Below are positions 47,001 to 59,385 of a stretch of 64,000 nt of DNA, piece by piece; position 1 is the stretch's first letter, and each line of letters begins with the position of its first letter. This stretch comes from Botryosphaeria dothidea (lineage: Eukaryota > Ascomycota > Dothideomycetes > Botryosphaeriales > Botryosphaeriaceae): NCBI GenBank assembly GCA_011503125.2, contig WWBZ02000022.1:496001-560000 (forward strand), read 5' to 3'. The translations under genes were made by a program, and so were the position numbers. Under the pieces are notes generated by a model, which saw only the letters and a program-made list of their open reading frames with translations, did no database searches and was not told the origin of the DNA.

Positions 47001-50000
47001 ATAACAAGAATTTCTCGTACCAGTCTCGACCTTGGCCTGTTCGGCACCATACACGGTTGACGACGACGTCCAGGAATAGAGCGAGGACCGACAGGTGACC
47101 ACGCCACTCGAAGCAACGGTGTCCGGGCTGGACGCATCTGGATCGGTGATTGAGTTTCTTGCTGCTAGCTGGTGTTACATGACCGAAAAACCTGCCACTT
47201 CGTTTTTCAGCTTTGCCGGATGGACTGACTAGAGTGCAGTGCGCGCTGGTGTTGTTAGTCGCCACCACAAGATGCAAACGAAAACCATCCTGTGTGACTT
47301 TATCACCAACAAGTAATAGTACACTTCATTCCTTGCCGTGTTAGTGGCGCAAAAGATGCACGCTCCGCACTTTCAGCATATTGGGGTGTCTGGACCCACA
47401 TACTCTAATTACAGCTAAGCATCTCTTCGAATGACTGGCTATGCGTTGGCAACGGCTAATCACCTACTACTGCAAGGCTTAAGCAATCCGCCTGCGAAGG
47501 CGTTGACCGCCACAATTTCACCCTTTCCATTTTTCAAATCGATGGCAGATGCGACCAATTTCCCGGTAATAAGCCTGTGCGACAATCACTTACATTAAGC
47601 TCGACCACAATTTCCCCAACGAGACCCATGATCTGCCTCCTCTTTCTGCGAGAATAACATACCTGGCCGCATGTGCAGATGGCGTTATGCATGTCTGCAC
47701 TGCCTGGGTGGAGGGGGGTGATGAAAGACCAACGGCATCATCCGCCGGGGGACGGGGAGAGAGAGTACGTTCAGTGCGCCTGCATAGCGTATATTGAGAT
47801 TGGAACACACTTTAAGACTTTTTGGGGGCCAGATGCCGATCTGTGTCACCACATATGCGGGCGCCCTCCAAGGAAAAGGAAGGTCCGATCGATGTGCACG
47901 CCTGGCTTGCTTTTTCGCTCTCTAGTTGCTTAGCTGGATGCGAGGCGGTGCGAGATGCACGATGCAAGGCACGGATGTGGCCCGGCTTGTACTGCCACTC
48001 CTACTTTACTCCTACTCTGCTATGCTGCACGGTGCTGTATAGTGCAGAGAGATTTGTGATAGCATTTCCGCCTTTTGTCGTCGGTTCTGGGCTCACTCTG
48101 GTCATCTGCTGCGGTGAATTTTTACGTGCCTTTTACCTTTGCATCCTGATATTGCCAATGCAACCATGCGACAAAAGCATTGAGCTGCTGACCAGATGCA
48201 GGTCAGCTCCTCAACAGGGGCTCTGATCAGTTGTGGCGCTATCGCAAGACAGGGAGCTTGTCTGGTCGTCAGTCGACTCCCACTGCTCACAATCATGGCT
48301 CCATTGTTTTCCACGTTCGCCGTCAGTCCTTACTTTTTTGTAACAAGACCGTAATGCTCTCGTGCCCCTAACGGATGGTGGTTCCTCGATCTAGCCAGCA
48401 AGCGCGAAGAATGCGAGTCGACTGCCACGCGGACGCATCAGCAATCATGTCATGCCAGCAAACGGCGAATCACGAGGGAAACAGCACGTTTGTCTTCGTC
48501 TTCAGGGGCCTTTATTCGGCGCCCTTGCGGGATGCCTCGCAACAATCCTGGCCTCCGCCTTGCAACGGATCGTCTCGTGCTTTCGAGACAGCGCTTGCGC
48601 CCCCTCGTGGAACACTTCGAAACGAAGCGCTGCTAACGTGACGGCCGTGAGTTTCTTCACGCCTCTACATCCCTGTCCGTTGTCTGTAGGACAAGACGCG
48701 TCTTCCAGAAGAGAGAGGCTGTGTGGAATGCGGAGAAGAAGGAGAGGGGAGGTCTTGAATATGTGGCTGTGCTGTATATGCGAGGGCTGTGCGAGGGACT
48801 ATTTTTGGTGACTGGCACGTGGGCCGTGCAAGTGATGATGTATGTTCAAGCTTTGCCGTTTGATCGGCACTAAAAGTCGGGACTGTTTCCCTTGCGTCTG
48901 CTCGATTCTGGATCGTCACGGCGGAGATGGTGACGTGTTTTGCTGGATAACGATGCGCCATGGGATTGAGGTCTTCTGGACGGTCGCGATGTGGATTGCA
49001 TCCCTTTCTTTGCAAGGCGTCATGTGTTCTCTTTGATATGCTTCTCATGTGCTTGCTCTGAAGGATCGAGGAGAGATGATGTCCTCGAGACTGCATTGGT
49101 GGCGTCAGGTATCGATACGTCGAAATTGCGCACTCGGGGCGAAGCGCAGAAGATGAACACATTGAAACTGATCACAGCCATAGTGAGAATAATCAGTTTA
49201 GCTTCTTGATAAGGTACAAGTTGTAGTTTAGGAGATTGCTTTCAATTTAGCAGAAGAGCTCTTGAATGCTCTGACTGGGTTGAACCTTGAAATTAAGCTC
49301 GGAGGCAAAGACAAAAGTCCATTACGCGATGCTGAAGGATGTGGCCTGACGAGCATTTTCAAAGCGCCAAACAATTTGTCCCATGCATAACTTATGACCT
49401 TGAGCCTTAAATTGTATTTGCACGAAACTCTTTTTATTGGTTTTGGTGTTGAGGGTTTGATGGGGTTCTTTTGAACCACAAGCTCATGTGTCACAACAGA
49501 TTTTCTTGGACTTGATATACCTTACATGTCAAAAACAACCACCAAAACAGGGCGATATTAATGGGGATTGGTTTCTGTGGCATGTTATGTATGCGCTCTG
49601 AACATATCAACAAGTGTTAAAGAACAGTTGTTGCTCAAGAACGGGGTCCATTATTCTAATCGGATAATACACCAAGGCCCATTTGTACTGCCGGGCAGTG
49701 AGGCTTAGTGTACGAGAGAAGCGTATGAGTAAGTCAGTAAGATCTTAGTGAGTCCAAGTTCAATTCTAGCCAGTGAGGGAAAGTAAATAGAGCAAAGAGA
49801 AGAAGCATTCGTCATTCCTCATCATCTCCGGGCATTGCCGCAGCAGAAAGCGTGAGATCTACATAAAAAAAAGAAAACAAAAACAAAAACTTTTCGCCTA
49901 CGATCTGCAAAGCAGACCCAAACCCCGAACAGAAAACTCCATGAACCCCAAAAAATCCTTCGCGGGTGCATACCGCAGACTACCAGACCAAGCTAACATC

Positions 50001-50184
50001 ACCAGCCAGGCTTACCCAGAGAGCAGTTTCTAGGGTGGAAATGGAACAAGGTGGCGTCCTTGGCAGCTACATGTACCTGAGAAAAAAAGGAAAAAGAAGG
50101 ACCCTGACACGCGCAGAGAGCCCAACCGCACCGAATCACAAAACGGCATCGGCACGGCCTGCTCCTCGGACCGCCTGTCGAACT
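44096..50184. other. six-kilobase gene-poor region
   Basis: No frame here has convincing coding character. The longest (46055-46789, 244 codons) is Ser/Arg-rich with no motif or splice context. The part to about 45.7 kb is GC-rich and may include the ferric reductase leader; 49.2-49.9 kb is AT-rich, with an A-rich stretch at 49865-49891. A non-coding transcript or a gene of many tiny exons cannot be excluded. Confidence 0.5.
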
Positions 50185-50962
50185 TCAACTGAACCAGCGG
50201 ATACCTGGGGATGCACCGTAAGGTCTGTTGAAGCTGAAGGGGCCCGCCACACGATCCGCGGCCGGCTGCTCCGCCAACGTCAGGGCCTGTCCTACACCGA
50301 ACTCGTTGCGCCGCTTGAACCGGAAAAGCTGGGCGGCAACGGCCGGCTTCGGCGCAGGGCGCCGGACGTCGACGATGGGCGTGGCGGGCGGTGCGGCCGG
50401 GAGCCCGTCGAACGTGGCCGGCGGTACATCACCGTACACCGGCGTCGGAAAGAGCGGGCCCCGCGAACCGTACGGCCCGTGGTCGCGGATGTCCTGCGCG
50501 GTCAGGGCGCGCTCCCTGGCGTTCTCGGCTTCGACTGCGGCGTTCTGGAGAGGGTGAGGTCATGTCAGTTTTTGTTGGTTCGTATGTGAGTGAGAGGAGG
50601 AAGAACGTACGTAAGCGCGCTCGGCGACCGTGAGGGTGATCTGCGCTACGGCGCAGTCGTACAGGACGGCTAGCACGTAGGCGACGCAGAAGGCGGCGGG
50701 CTGAAGAACGAGGACGGAGAGGCGGAAGAGGAAGACACCAGCGTGGCGGAGGGCGAGCATGGTGTAGAAGGAGGCGGCAACGGGAACACTGGCGAGTAAC
50801 GGGCCCAAGTGGGCCGAAGCCGTGACCAGAAGGTCGGAGCTAGGAAAGGTCAGGAGGATGTTGGTTAAATGTGTAAGGGGACTTGGCTTACAAGAAGATG
50901 AAAGGAAGATAGGCGATGTTGACGACCAGCGCCAAGAGGTAGAGGAGCTCAAGGAACTCCAT
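50185..50962 (-). CDS. small membrane protein of unknown function
   Basis: Protein of 219 aa, not recognised. Exons are 50962-50892, 50839-50611 and 50544-50185 on the minus strand (introns 52 and 66 nt). The start MEFLELLYLLALVV leads directly into a first membrane helix. Splicing completes FIFF|SDLL, followed by two or three more helices (SVPVAASFYTMLALRHAGVFLF, LVLQPAAFCVAYVLAVLYD). After TVAERAY the C-terminal ~120 residues are hydrophilic, with GPYGSRGPLFPTPVYGDVPP and a Pro-rich end. All three exons share frame and codon bias, and each splice site has good consensus, so the gene is probably real. Function is unknown. Confidence 0.7.
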
Positions 50963-51558
50963 TTTGGTCGGTGTCTGGAGGAAGAGTTGATGGAGCGGAA
51001 GCTGTCTGTGGATTATATGGGCTAGGCAGTTGGAGCTAAGAGTTAGCGAGCGAATACACAATAAAGACAATAGGTATTGATATGAAACGGAAGTATTGTG
51101 GAGAGGTGAAGTATTGTGAGTGAAGTATATTGAAAAAGTGAAGTGAGGTTGGGACACCAAAAACCACGGTGGGCTAGGAGGTAGCCTTCACGAACCGCCA
51201 TACACTCGAATTTTTTGCTTGAGCTGTAGGTATCTGCTGCATCCTGCATGATAGATCTCCAGGATGCATCAGGAATTAAGATTCGAATTGATTTGGTGCA
51301 TTCCTCATACGGAAATCCACGATAGCCAATTTCTGTGAATTGCCGCCATTTCAGAACTCTACACTGCACTGAACGAGATCGACGGAAGGCAAAATCGCTG
51401 GAATATTCTTTAACCCCTCGTCTGCCAAGGTCAGAAGTACAAATGTCTGATGGCGAAATGTCAGTATGCTGATAGTCCAATAGTCAATGGGTAAATTCAA
51501 CGGATCTCATCAAGTACGAGAAACACCAAGTAGGAACACAATTGTTGAATAGAAACAT
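50963..51558. other. intergenic, no supported gene
   Basis: Contains a minus-strand frame of 145 codons (51043-51480) that lacks any recognised motif and runs into the promoter side of the membrane protein gene. I do not support it as a gene. Confidence 0.45.
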
Positions 51559-53003
51559 CTAATCTATGTTGAAACTATCGTCCGCTACGTTCTTTGCCCA
51601 TCCACGCAGTGCCTCTTTCTTCGCTATATCTTTTGCCTGTTCCCTTTCCAGCAGCAGCGGGCTGTGTTTTAAAGCGGCATAATTTTTACTTTCCGCAATT
51701 GTACCTACCAGCCGGTCAATCTCTGGGCTGATGTTTTGTTCCAATTGCTTGACAATATCAGCTACAGAGCTCCACATAGCCTTCCTCGAGATGATGCTGG
51801 CTCCCTTCACATCTCCCTGCTTTCTTCCTTGCAAAGCTCCGTTGATGATGACTTCTTGGCGTTGAGGGGTATACAAAGCACTCAGGTTACAGGGTATGAG
51901 CTTTTGTCCCGGCTGACTACTTCGTCTCGACCATTCGAACTCGCGCGATGTCGTCTGCACGTCGAAAGGTCGAAAAAAATATCCGGGAGGCCAGACGTCG
52001 GCGTCGGCAGGGGCCAATGGGCCCATTCTACCTAAGCAGCTGAAAGCGCGCGTGATTGCCGCTGGTACGTGCTGCGACTCAGGCAAGATGAGAGTACGAA
52101 GGTAGGCAGTTCGTGGGTCCAGAAGAAGAGTAGCGGCGGCGTTCAGGAGAGAAGAGCATTGTTTAAGAGCAATCTTATCGGTGCAGGATTTGCTCAGGGT
52201 GGGAGGTGCGTCGGGGCGTGCTGATATGCGGATGCTATTAATAAGATATAGGCCACGACATGTCCAAATACGTACCTGGCTTGCGGCGAACGACACCGAG
52301 CTCCGAGAAATAGCCTCGACCTCGAAGAACGACGTCGACTTCACCAGCCGTCGGATTTGCGGGTGGGAACCAGGGAGTGGGATCCTCTTGGGCCTCCATG
52401 GTTAGCTCCATGCTGGCGTCTCCGCATGGTGCTTCGGAGCAATACATGTAGATCCCCACGTCGCTCTTGAGCGCAAACGGTTGCGGCGCAGTCCGAGATA
52501 TCTCGCTCACATCCCGATGCCGTACGAAGTCCGAGACAGGCTCGCTGCCGGACACGATAGACGCGCATTCGTCGATGAGAAAGCGGTTGAAGGCGCGGAG
52601 GGCTAGGATCTCGGCGTGCCAATCATGCAACACGACGCCGTGAGCGGAGAGGATTTTGGCGGCGGGGAGACATTTCATGCCCGTCCTACAAATGAGCCGC
52701 GAAGCAATGGGCGTAAGCTTAGTCGTCGGCAAAAAACAGTGGATCCAACAGGGCCGAGGAGAACTACCCCAGAGCGACGCAGGTCAGCGAGGATCCGCCG
52801 TCTGCCCTCGCTAGCAGCTGCGTCAGCAAAGCAAATAAGATACACGACGTCGCAGCCCGAAAAGTACCTCTAGACACGACTATACCAGCCAGCGGCACCC
52901 ACTCCCGGGCGTGCGAGTCGCGGGCGCGCGGCTTGCACTTGGCGGGCAGGGCAGCGAAGGTGCTCAGCACGCAGGCTTGGACGTCGTCGGGGGCGGGCAG
53001 CAT
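51559..53003 (-). CDS. TAD1: tRNA-specific adenosine deaminase 1
   Basis: Enzyme that converts A37 to inosine in tRNA-Ala in known family members (Tad1/ADAT1), about 416 aa. Exons on the minus strand are 53003-52868, 52810-52768, 52685-52276 and 52220-51559. Splicing gives SSLTCVALG|TGMKCLPAAK, typical of the family. The zinc/catalytic residues are all present: HAE at 83-85 (Glu85 as proton shuttle), Cys147 in APCGD and Cys209 in KSCTDK. The phrase ARPDAPPTLS is close to the ADAR/Tad1 consensus. The second exon has two frame-compatible acceptors, at 52810 and 52801, which differ by three codons; I chose the one nearer the GCTGAC branch site. The third intron follows KP. Divergent neighbour: the NT-C2 gene, 357 bases away. 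Confidence 0.92.
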
Positions 53004-53360
53004 GACGAAGAATCGAACCGCGGGTGTCAGAGAGAGGCAGGAAGGCAATGCGCGATTTGTGGTGGGAATAGGGCCGGAGCTCGCGCCTCGTCGCCGCACG
53101 ATTGATCCGGTGATGCTGAAGAGGGCAGCCAGATGAGGCTTGGGCGGTGGGCTCGTGCCGGCAGTTGACTGGGGGAGCCAAGGGCCCGCCGTTCGGTTGC
53201 GCTCCCGCTGCTCCATTCCACCCCCAGCCCTGCCATTCCACGAACAGCGCCTTGCCTTGTCTGGACGACGCGACCGCGACAGATCAGGAAGTGCCATACG
53301 TGCCCCGAGCCTCGTTCTGTCTGATAAAGACCCCCGGGTTCCCCACAGACTTTCGCAACC
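53004..53360. promoter_or_regulatory. short bidirectional promoter TAD1 / NT-C2 gene
   Basis: Only 357 bases separate the two divergent start codons, so both core promoters must lie here. The DNA is GC-rich and no TATA box is evident. Confidence 0.6.
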
Positions 53361-54746
53361 ATGCAAGCGTTCGGTGAGATCCTCCGCCGTCAATGGCTCC
53401 GCGGCGCAAGTCCGTCGCCTGGGCGAGCGAGTCGCTGACGGCTCTCGCAGTCCCCAAACACCGCCGAGTAAGACCCCAGAGCTGCTCTGTCCCTGCTGTT
53501 CCACCTACTGACTGCTGTTGCAGCCAAAATTCGACGTCCAGTTGAGGGTGCGTGTCCCGAGCCCTCCCTTCGCCCCTGCTTCCCCGCGCCTTTGTCCCTA
53601 ACTCCGCGCTCTCCCAGGTCCTCGACCTGAACAACGTCCCTCTCGTCTCCGGCATCTCCTATGTAAAATGGCACATTCCTGGCTCTGCCGCCGCCGAGCA
53701 TCGTGGCCGCACCGAGCGGCGCGCCATTAAGGAGCACAAGGTGTTCTACGACTACGAGAAGCATATACCCGTGCGCATAACCATCCAGAACAAAACGAAG
53801 ATGCTAGAAGATGCATGGATGCACTTTGAGGTCATACAAGAACACAGCTCCGGCGGCAAGAATGACCGCATAGTATTGGGCAAGGTCGATTTGAACCTCT
53901 CCGAATATGTTGAAGCTAGCGAGCACGAGGCCGACGAATCGGAAGGGGTGGTACGCCGGTATCTCATGCAAGAGAGTAAAATCAACAGTACTCTGAAGGT
54001 CAGTCTTGCTCGGGATATAGCCAGCGCAGATGCTGACTTGCGCAGATCGGGGTCTACATGAGGCAGGTCGATGGTGACAGGGACTACATTGCGTAAGTCG
54101 GACACCCTGGCAAATAAAGCAGGCACTAATTCTGGGTAGCCCGTCATTAAGAAACGCTCAAGTCTTTGGAGGAATTGCTGGTATCATAGCCGGGGAGCCG
54201 GTGGAGGGCGATGATTCAGGGCGTACGTGGAGCGCGACTGCCCCTTTGAATGATGCTAATTTAGTAGCAGGGTTGCCCACTCTGAGCAAAAACAGCCGCG
54301 AGAACGGTGAGCTACAGGACATGTACCGCCGTACGGAAATCGCGTACTGGGCCGCTCAACCAGGAGAGCTCCGCGCGGATGAGTGTATTGAGGATATCTT
54401 CAGTGGGGGCGACGGTTGGGGACACATGGAGGGCAAGCATCTGGGCGATCGGCTGGGAGTGGAAGGAGACAGCGCGTCTCTCAGCGATAGCGGATCACGA
54501 TCACCCCGGCGTGGATGGCACAGGAGTAACCCCAGTCAGGGCAGCAACAAGTCGCAAGACACGCTAAAAAAGGTGCGGATGGCCGGGCATGACCGAGGGA
54601 TTTCTATCCGGGGAAGGGCTAGCCTGGAACAACAAGCAAATCAGATGAAGGCGGAGGCCCATATGCCAAGGAGCAGACCGACTCATGAGGTGGACGAGTT
54701 GGAGGTCCGGGACGACCTGAGGAGTTGGACTCTTCCTGTGCATTGA
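53361..54746 (+). CDS. NT-C2 (EEIG1/EHBP1-type C2) domain protein
   Basis: Protein of 346 aa built from seven coding exons: 53361-53373, 53451-53467, 53524-53547, 53618-53998, 54046-54092, 54140-54222 and 54271-54746. The first three are micro-exons of 13, 17 and 24 nt. They assemble MQAFVPKHRRPKFDVQLR, the conserved start of fungal NT-C2 proteins, and every intron has a CTRAC branch site. The C2-like part continues VLDLNNVPLVSGISYVKWH, RAIKEHKVFYDYEKHIPVRI and LGKVDLNLSEYVE. The last intron (48 nt) is in frame; removing it joins DSGR to LPTLS. A conserved ELQDMYRRT and CIEDIFSGGDGW follow, then a Ser-rich tail. The domain is thought to bind membranes or small-GTPase partners; the role here is unknown. 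Confidence 0.88.
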
Positions 54747-55132
54747 AGGGGGATTTGAGCAGAAAGCCATGGAAGAAGGGCTGCGAAGCGACCAGCGGTC
54801 TGCAGATGGGGCAGGGATTAGCATGTGCATAGCATTGGGACCGGAGTTCGGGCTGTACAGATTAGGATTGAAGCTACCGTAGATAATAACATGGAATGCG
54901 AGAAATTCGTCTTAGGTATCCATGTCCTTGGCAGTGACTCGGGCCGTTTGCCGACACGCAAGAGGACGAAATGCGGTCGTGGCGGGAGTCGGGGCGGTAG
55001 GGCGGCGGCGTTCGGACTCCCGAGCTGCCGGATCCAAAAAGTGCGAAACGCGAGAGCAGCTGCCACACAGTCTTGGAAGGAACTGCACAGCCAATCCACT
55101 TCAACCGCATCTCGCCGCCCTCCGCCTCCCAT
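54747..55132. other. short intergenic region
   Basis: Separates the NT-C2 gene from SLS1 on the same strand. No motif recognised. Confidence 0.5.
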
Positions 55133-58100
55133 ATGCTTGCCCAGAGATCTTTGGGCGTACCAGTATGTCTTCGATGCCGACTTAGTCAAGCCCGTCTGCG
55201 CTTTGGACGCGCGCCCGTTCTGCCTCTCGCCGCAAACACCACCGCCGCTGCCGCTGCCGCTGCCGCAAGCTTTACGAGCTATACCCGACGATTGCGAGCA
55301 GGCGATCCTGCCGATACACTAGATGTCGTTCCGCCAGATATACGGAAAGACCTTGACGATACCAATCCCTTCGCCGCGTCGGTCCGCAAGGTGAAGACTG
55401 AAGTGCCTGACGAAGATGCGCGCATAAAGCGCAAATCAATGTTCAAGCCCTTGAGGCGCGTTCGAAAGGGCCGGAAAGTCAAGGAATTGTCTGCGCCGCT
55501 GAAAAGACAATACCTGGGCCAGGACTCAGAGGTTTTGATTCTGCGGGATGTCATCGAGCCGTCGAAGGACCGCAGAGACGATGCCCCCGCTGAAGACGAT
55601 TCCACTGCGGCAGGGCGGAGAGATAACATTCGTCAGGAACTGGAGGCATCCATCGCAGGGCAGTCCAGTGTTCCAGGACAGGAGGAAGTGAATGAGCAGA
55701 TCAGCAAGCTGAAGCCCATGTCGATGGAGGGTCCGCATTATCCAGCTTTTGTGACAAGAAAGGAGCTTGCGGACATAAGAAAAGCACTGAAGGATGGATA
55801 CACCGTTGCGCAACTGAGACGGTATGCTTCTGTCGCGGAGAAGATACAGGAGCTGAAGGAGCTGAATATGGAAGAAACGTCGGAGCCTGGGTTCATGTGG
55901 AAGTCGGCCTGGCAGGAGGGCACGACACCCATTGAGAAGAGACTTCCTGAGGTCGACACAACCGTTGCCCCCATCGAAAAGTTGACAAAGATGAAGGTCG
56001 TCGACAGAATTGTGCGGGGCATTTGGGAGGTGGGCGTCATCGAAGAGAATGAGGCAATTGGAGAAATCGAGGTCCGACTAGAACCATGGCAACTCGACCT
56101 TCTTCTCAGTATCAATAGACGTAGGTGCAGCTCTATGAAGCTGGAACGGCCAGGATTGCTAACACTTGGTAGCGACCGCGAACTACACCATCCTCGACAA
56201 CATCGGACATCAACGGCGAGTTAGAATCGAGTCATACCGTCCGGATGGAATCCTACGCTTTATCGCAGAAAGAGAAATCTCTGAGCAAGCTATTACCGAT
56301 CTGGAGCGTGCTATTAGAAGATTCCAGTCCTTGAGCCTTAACCTCAACGACTTTGAATCACTTCGCCAAAGGCGCGGGCTTCAAAAGCTGTCGGATTTCT
56401 TCTCTGAAAGAGATTTGGAGGTCACATCGAGATTAAGTGGCACCGTTCTTGATGCTTCACTGGATTCCCAGGTAAACATGCAAAAAAAAATTCGTTCGAT
56501 GTTTTTCTTGTTGCTGATCGTACTATAGCTGTTGATCCATGGCACAGACCAGACAGCTGTTGAGGTGGCACGGCGGATTTTGCTTAGCATTATTGATTCA
56601 CCTTCTGGTGCCGAGACCAGAATTGTGGCGGACACTGAAGGAGAAGGTTTTATTCAAACCAGTACCTCTGAGAGTGCGCTTCACTATCGACACAGGAGAA
56701 AGAATTATGGCCGATGGACTTTCCCAGTAACGAGAGATTCTATCCAGCCCCGAAAAGCGCCCACAGATGCGAGCGATGAGACGGAAAAGAAACATGAAGG
56801 CTATCCCGAATCACAAGAAGAACAAGCGACCGAAGCGGACATTGTAGAGACGGCAACCGAAGCATCGAAACTCCTACCTGAAAGTGCCGAGCCGCAGATC
56901 CAGGGAGCCAAAGACCAGCTCGAACTGACTAAAGAGATTGCCAACTATTTGACAAGCCCGGCCAATGGCCCAAGCGGTGCTCCTGAAGGGACGTATACTG
57001 CTACCAAGAATAACAGGAACACTTACTGGGGTCCTCATAGCTTTGTGGAGTTATATGCAAACTATGGCAACGTTATACATAAACCTCCTCCCACCAACAA
57101 TTCTCTGATACCAGTCTCTCTTCCGGGTCTGCTCAACCATTCTGGCAACGCTAGCCGTACCTTCCTCCCTGTGGTCCCCGGTTTCAGTCCTTTGCTTCAG
57201 TATGTGGTAGCAAATACCAAATTCCAACGACACTTCAATGACGAAAGGTATCCGGACTCTCTTCTCTTTCGATTCTCTCCGGCTCCGTGGGATCTGGAGG
57301 ACCCTTCTTCACTGGAAGATTTTCCCGATCTGGGACTACGACTTCAAGTTGGCAGGGATCAAGGCCGAGCACGATTTCAGGGTATGGGAATGACCATACG
57401 AGAGCGAAACATTGATGTGCTCCTGCCCAGAAAGGCGGTTGATATGCGTTTTGTACGTCGGGAGGTTCTTTGGACCAGAGATGCATTGGTCCGCTCTGAA
57501 GAAATCCGACACTACCTCACCATGATCAACACGAACTTGAGTGGTGGAGGAGCCATTCGAGCTCCGGCGAATCTGACGCTGCGGATTCCTGCATGGACTG
57601 TCAACAACTCGGATAAGTACAACTCGTTACCAGCCGAGGAAACGGAGCACGGAAAGGAATTTGTCAAGGAGTTTGTCTTCACGGGTGTGGAGCACAGACA
57701 GATGGTCAAGTTCGACCTGCCTGGCGATCAACATCGTATTTCCTACACTTCAGTCGAGGCTGGTAGAGTTGGTGGTCGACGCGGTGAACTACGTCTCCGA
57801 CTAAGGAAACCGGCCAAGAACATGGAAGAACTTTACGACCAGGTTCCAGGACTGGTCCAGGGAGCGTTCGACTTCGCATCGCTCATTGACGACGCTGTGC
57901 ACAACAGATTGCCAGCTCCTGACGTGAAGATTGAGAAGTATGTGCATCATGCTCCATTCAAACGGGTAATGCCCGATGGTCGGGTGGAAGAGCCAATGCT
58001 GTACAATACCATCAAGGAAGTCGAAGATGAGGAAGTGGATAGTGGCGAGAAAGTGGAGAGAGAGCCGCATAGTGGTGGCCAGACGGAACAGACCACACGT

Positions 58101-58166
58101 GAGGGAGACGAGGCTGTTTCACGTGTCGAGGATGTCGATGCGCCATTGAAGGAAGGTGCAAACTGA
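55133..58166 (+). CDS. SLS1: mitochondrial inner-membrane regulator SLS1
   Basis: Large protein of 974 aa with exons 55133-56120, 56173-56471 and 56529-58166 (introns 52 and 57 nt). The ATG at 55133 begins a mitochondrial targeting sequence rich in Arg, Leu and Ala (MLAQRSLGVPVCLRCRLSQA); upstream codons in the frame lack an ATG. The body contains ARIKRKSMFKPLRRVRKGRK, VDRIVRGIWEVG and, over residues about 330-430, LDNIGHQRRVRIESYRP. The long C-terminal half has TYWGPHSFVELYANYG and RREVLWTRDALVRSEEIR. The order and length match the fungal SLS domain family. Yeast Sls1 sits in the inner membrane and helps couple mitochondrial transcription to translation. I am fairly sure of the family. The C-terminal ~60 residues are acidic and variable. 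Confidence 0.82.
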
Positions 58167-59177
58167 TGCTTCAGCTGATGCTGGCAGAGTTGCAAATATG
58201 TATCAAAAGTGTATTTCTGGCGGACAGGTCGACGTTGGCAGAGTTCTCAATGCGCATGTCTGAGGAACAGGAACAGCTATTGATGCGCAATGAATCACAT
58301 AGAGCACTTGTCCAACATGTAGACTTGTAAATGAAAGCACTATACTCGTATGCGGTTGGAGGATTGTGGCTCATCGTTGCGAGGGAAAATAATAAGCACG
58401 TGGAAGGTCGGCGGTGTCTCTGCACGGTAAAACGGTGGTCGAATAATTTTTTTCTGCCTGCGCGGACTGTCGACGTCATGGCAAATTCCAACGGCGCCCA
58501 AAAGAGTCATTGAGCCGGCGGGGTGAGCCGTGCTGGTTTTAGGAGATTGTCGCAGTTGCCTGCGTTACTGCTGTGGTCGTTCCAAGGCAGAACCAACTTC
58601 AGGGTGATTGAACGCCTGTGCAGAGGGTTGCGGTGTCCAGGAAGCGAGGGCGCAGCCAGGATTGAGGGGGTTGTGGCCGCGCAAAGGATCCTCGCGGTGA
58701 TGGCAACACCAAGCGCCACAAAGCTTTGACTCCCGCAGTGTCCCAAGGACACGAATCGCGCGCCGAATTGGCCGGCAGCGAGTGAGGGCACGACGTATGG
58801 GGCGGGGGCACGAGATTTGCAGCAGGCTAGGAATTCACGATGTAGTGGGCGCTGCACGTTGCCGCCGGAGGGGCAGGCTGCTGCAAGTCACAGAGGTTCT
58901 GGGCGGCGTGTGGCAACTGGATCTGCAAGAGAATGCAGCGCGGTGAAAGGCCTTGAAGCCATCTCGCGGCTAGCGGGCTCAAGACCCAATTGCATTGTCT
59001 CAAGCGCCGTGGATGCAGAGGGCGAGTCGACAGAGTCATACCGTGAACAGCACATCAGACGAGCGCTCGTTGGGCCGCCGCCACAAGGTTGCCCCGCCAT
59101 CAGCTGGCAATGCATGAGGTAGGGCACAAAAGTTTTCCCTGCTTAGTTAGCGCCCCCACCACCGCCGCCCGCGCCCG

Positions 59178-59229
59178 ATAAAAACCTTCCAGCGCCCCTC
59201 CAAAACCTCTTCTTTTCCTCTCCGTCTCA
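59178..59229 (+). promoter_or_regulatory. TEF1 core promoter: TATA-like box and CT tract
   Basis: ATAAAAA at 59178-59184 is followed by a pyrimidine block at about 59206-59229. A TATA-like box just ahead of a CT-rich block is common at start sites of highly expressed fungal genes. Confidence 0.5.
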
Positions 59230-59260
59230 CACACCTCGAATCGTCGGCATTCGTACCTGT

Positions 59261-59329
59261 GTACGTGCAACTCCTTCGCCCCGCCGGGCCAATCCTTCTA
59301 GCTCAAGCATTGTGCTGACCCGCCCGTAG
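59261..59329 (+). other. candidate 5' UTR intron of TEF1
   Basis: Donor GTACGT at 59261, branch site TGCTGAC, and acceptor CCGTAG at 59329; 69 nt, ending 56 bases before the start codon. Confidence 0.5.
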
Positions 59330-59385
59330 GAATTCAACCTACTTCATTTCAATCTTCCAGACACCTCAGCCTCTACACCGTCACC

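Larger units (their letters stand above)
58167..59385. other. intergenic with TEF1 promoter
   Basis: SLS1 3' UTR followed by a GC-rich stretch (58.5-59.1 kb) and the TEF1 promoter and leader. No other gene seen. Confidence 0.6.

Noticed and set aside
49803..49822. GAAGCATTCGTC, similar to the MITE terminal core
   Set aside because: The match stops before CCGGATG and no partner arm exists within 100 bases.
51043..51480. 145-codon minus-strand frame
   Set aside because: No recognisable motif, odd composition, and it overlaps the promoter side of the adjacent gene.
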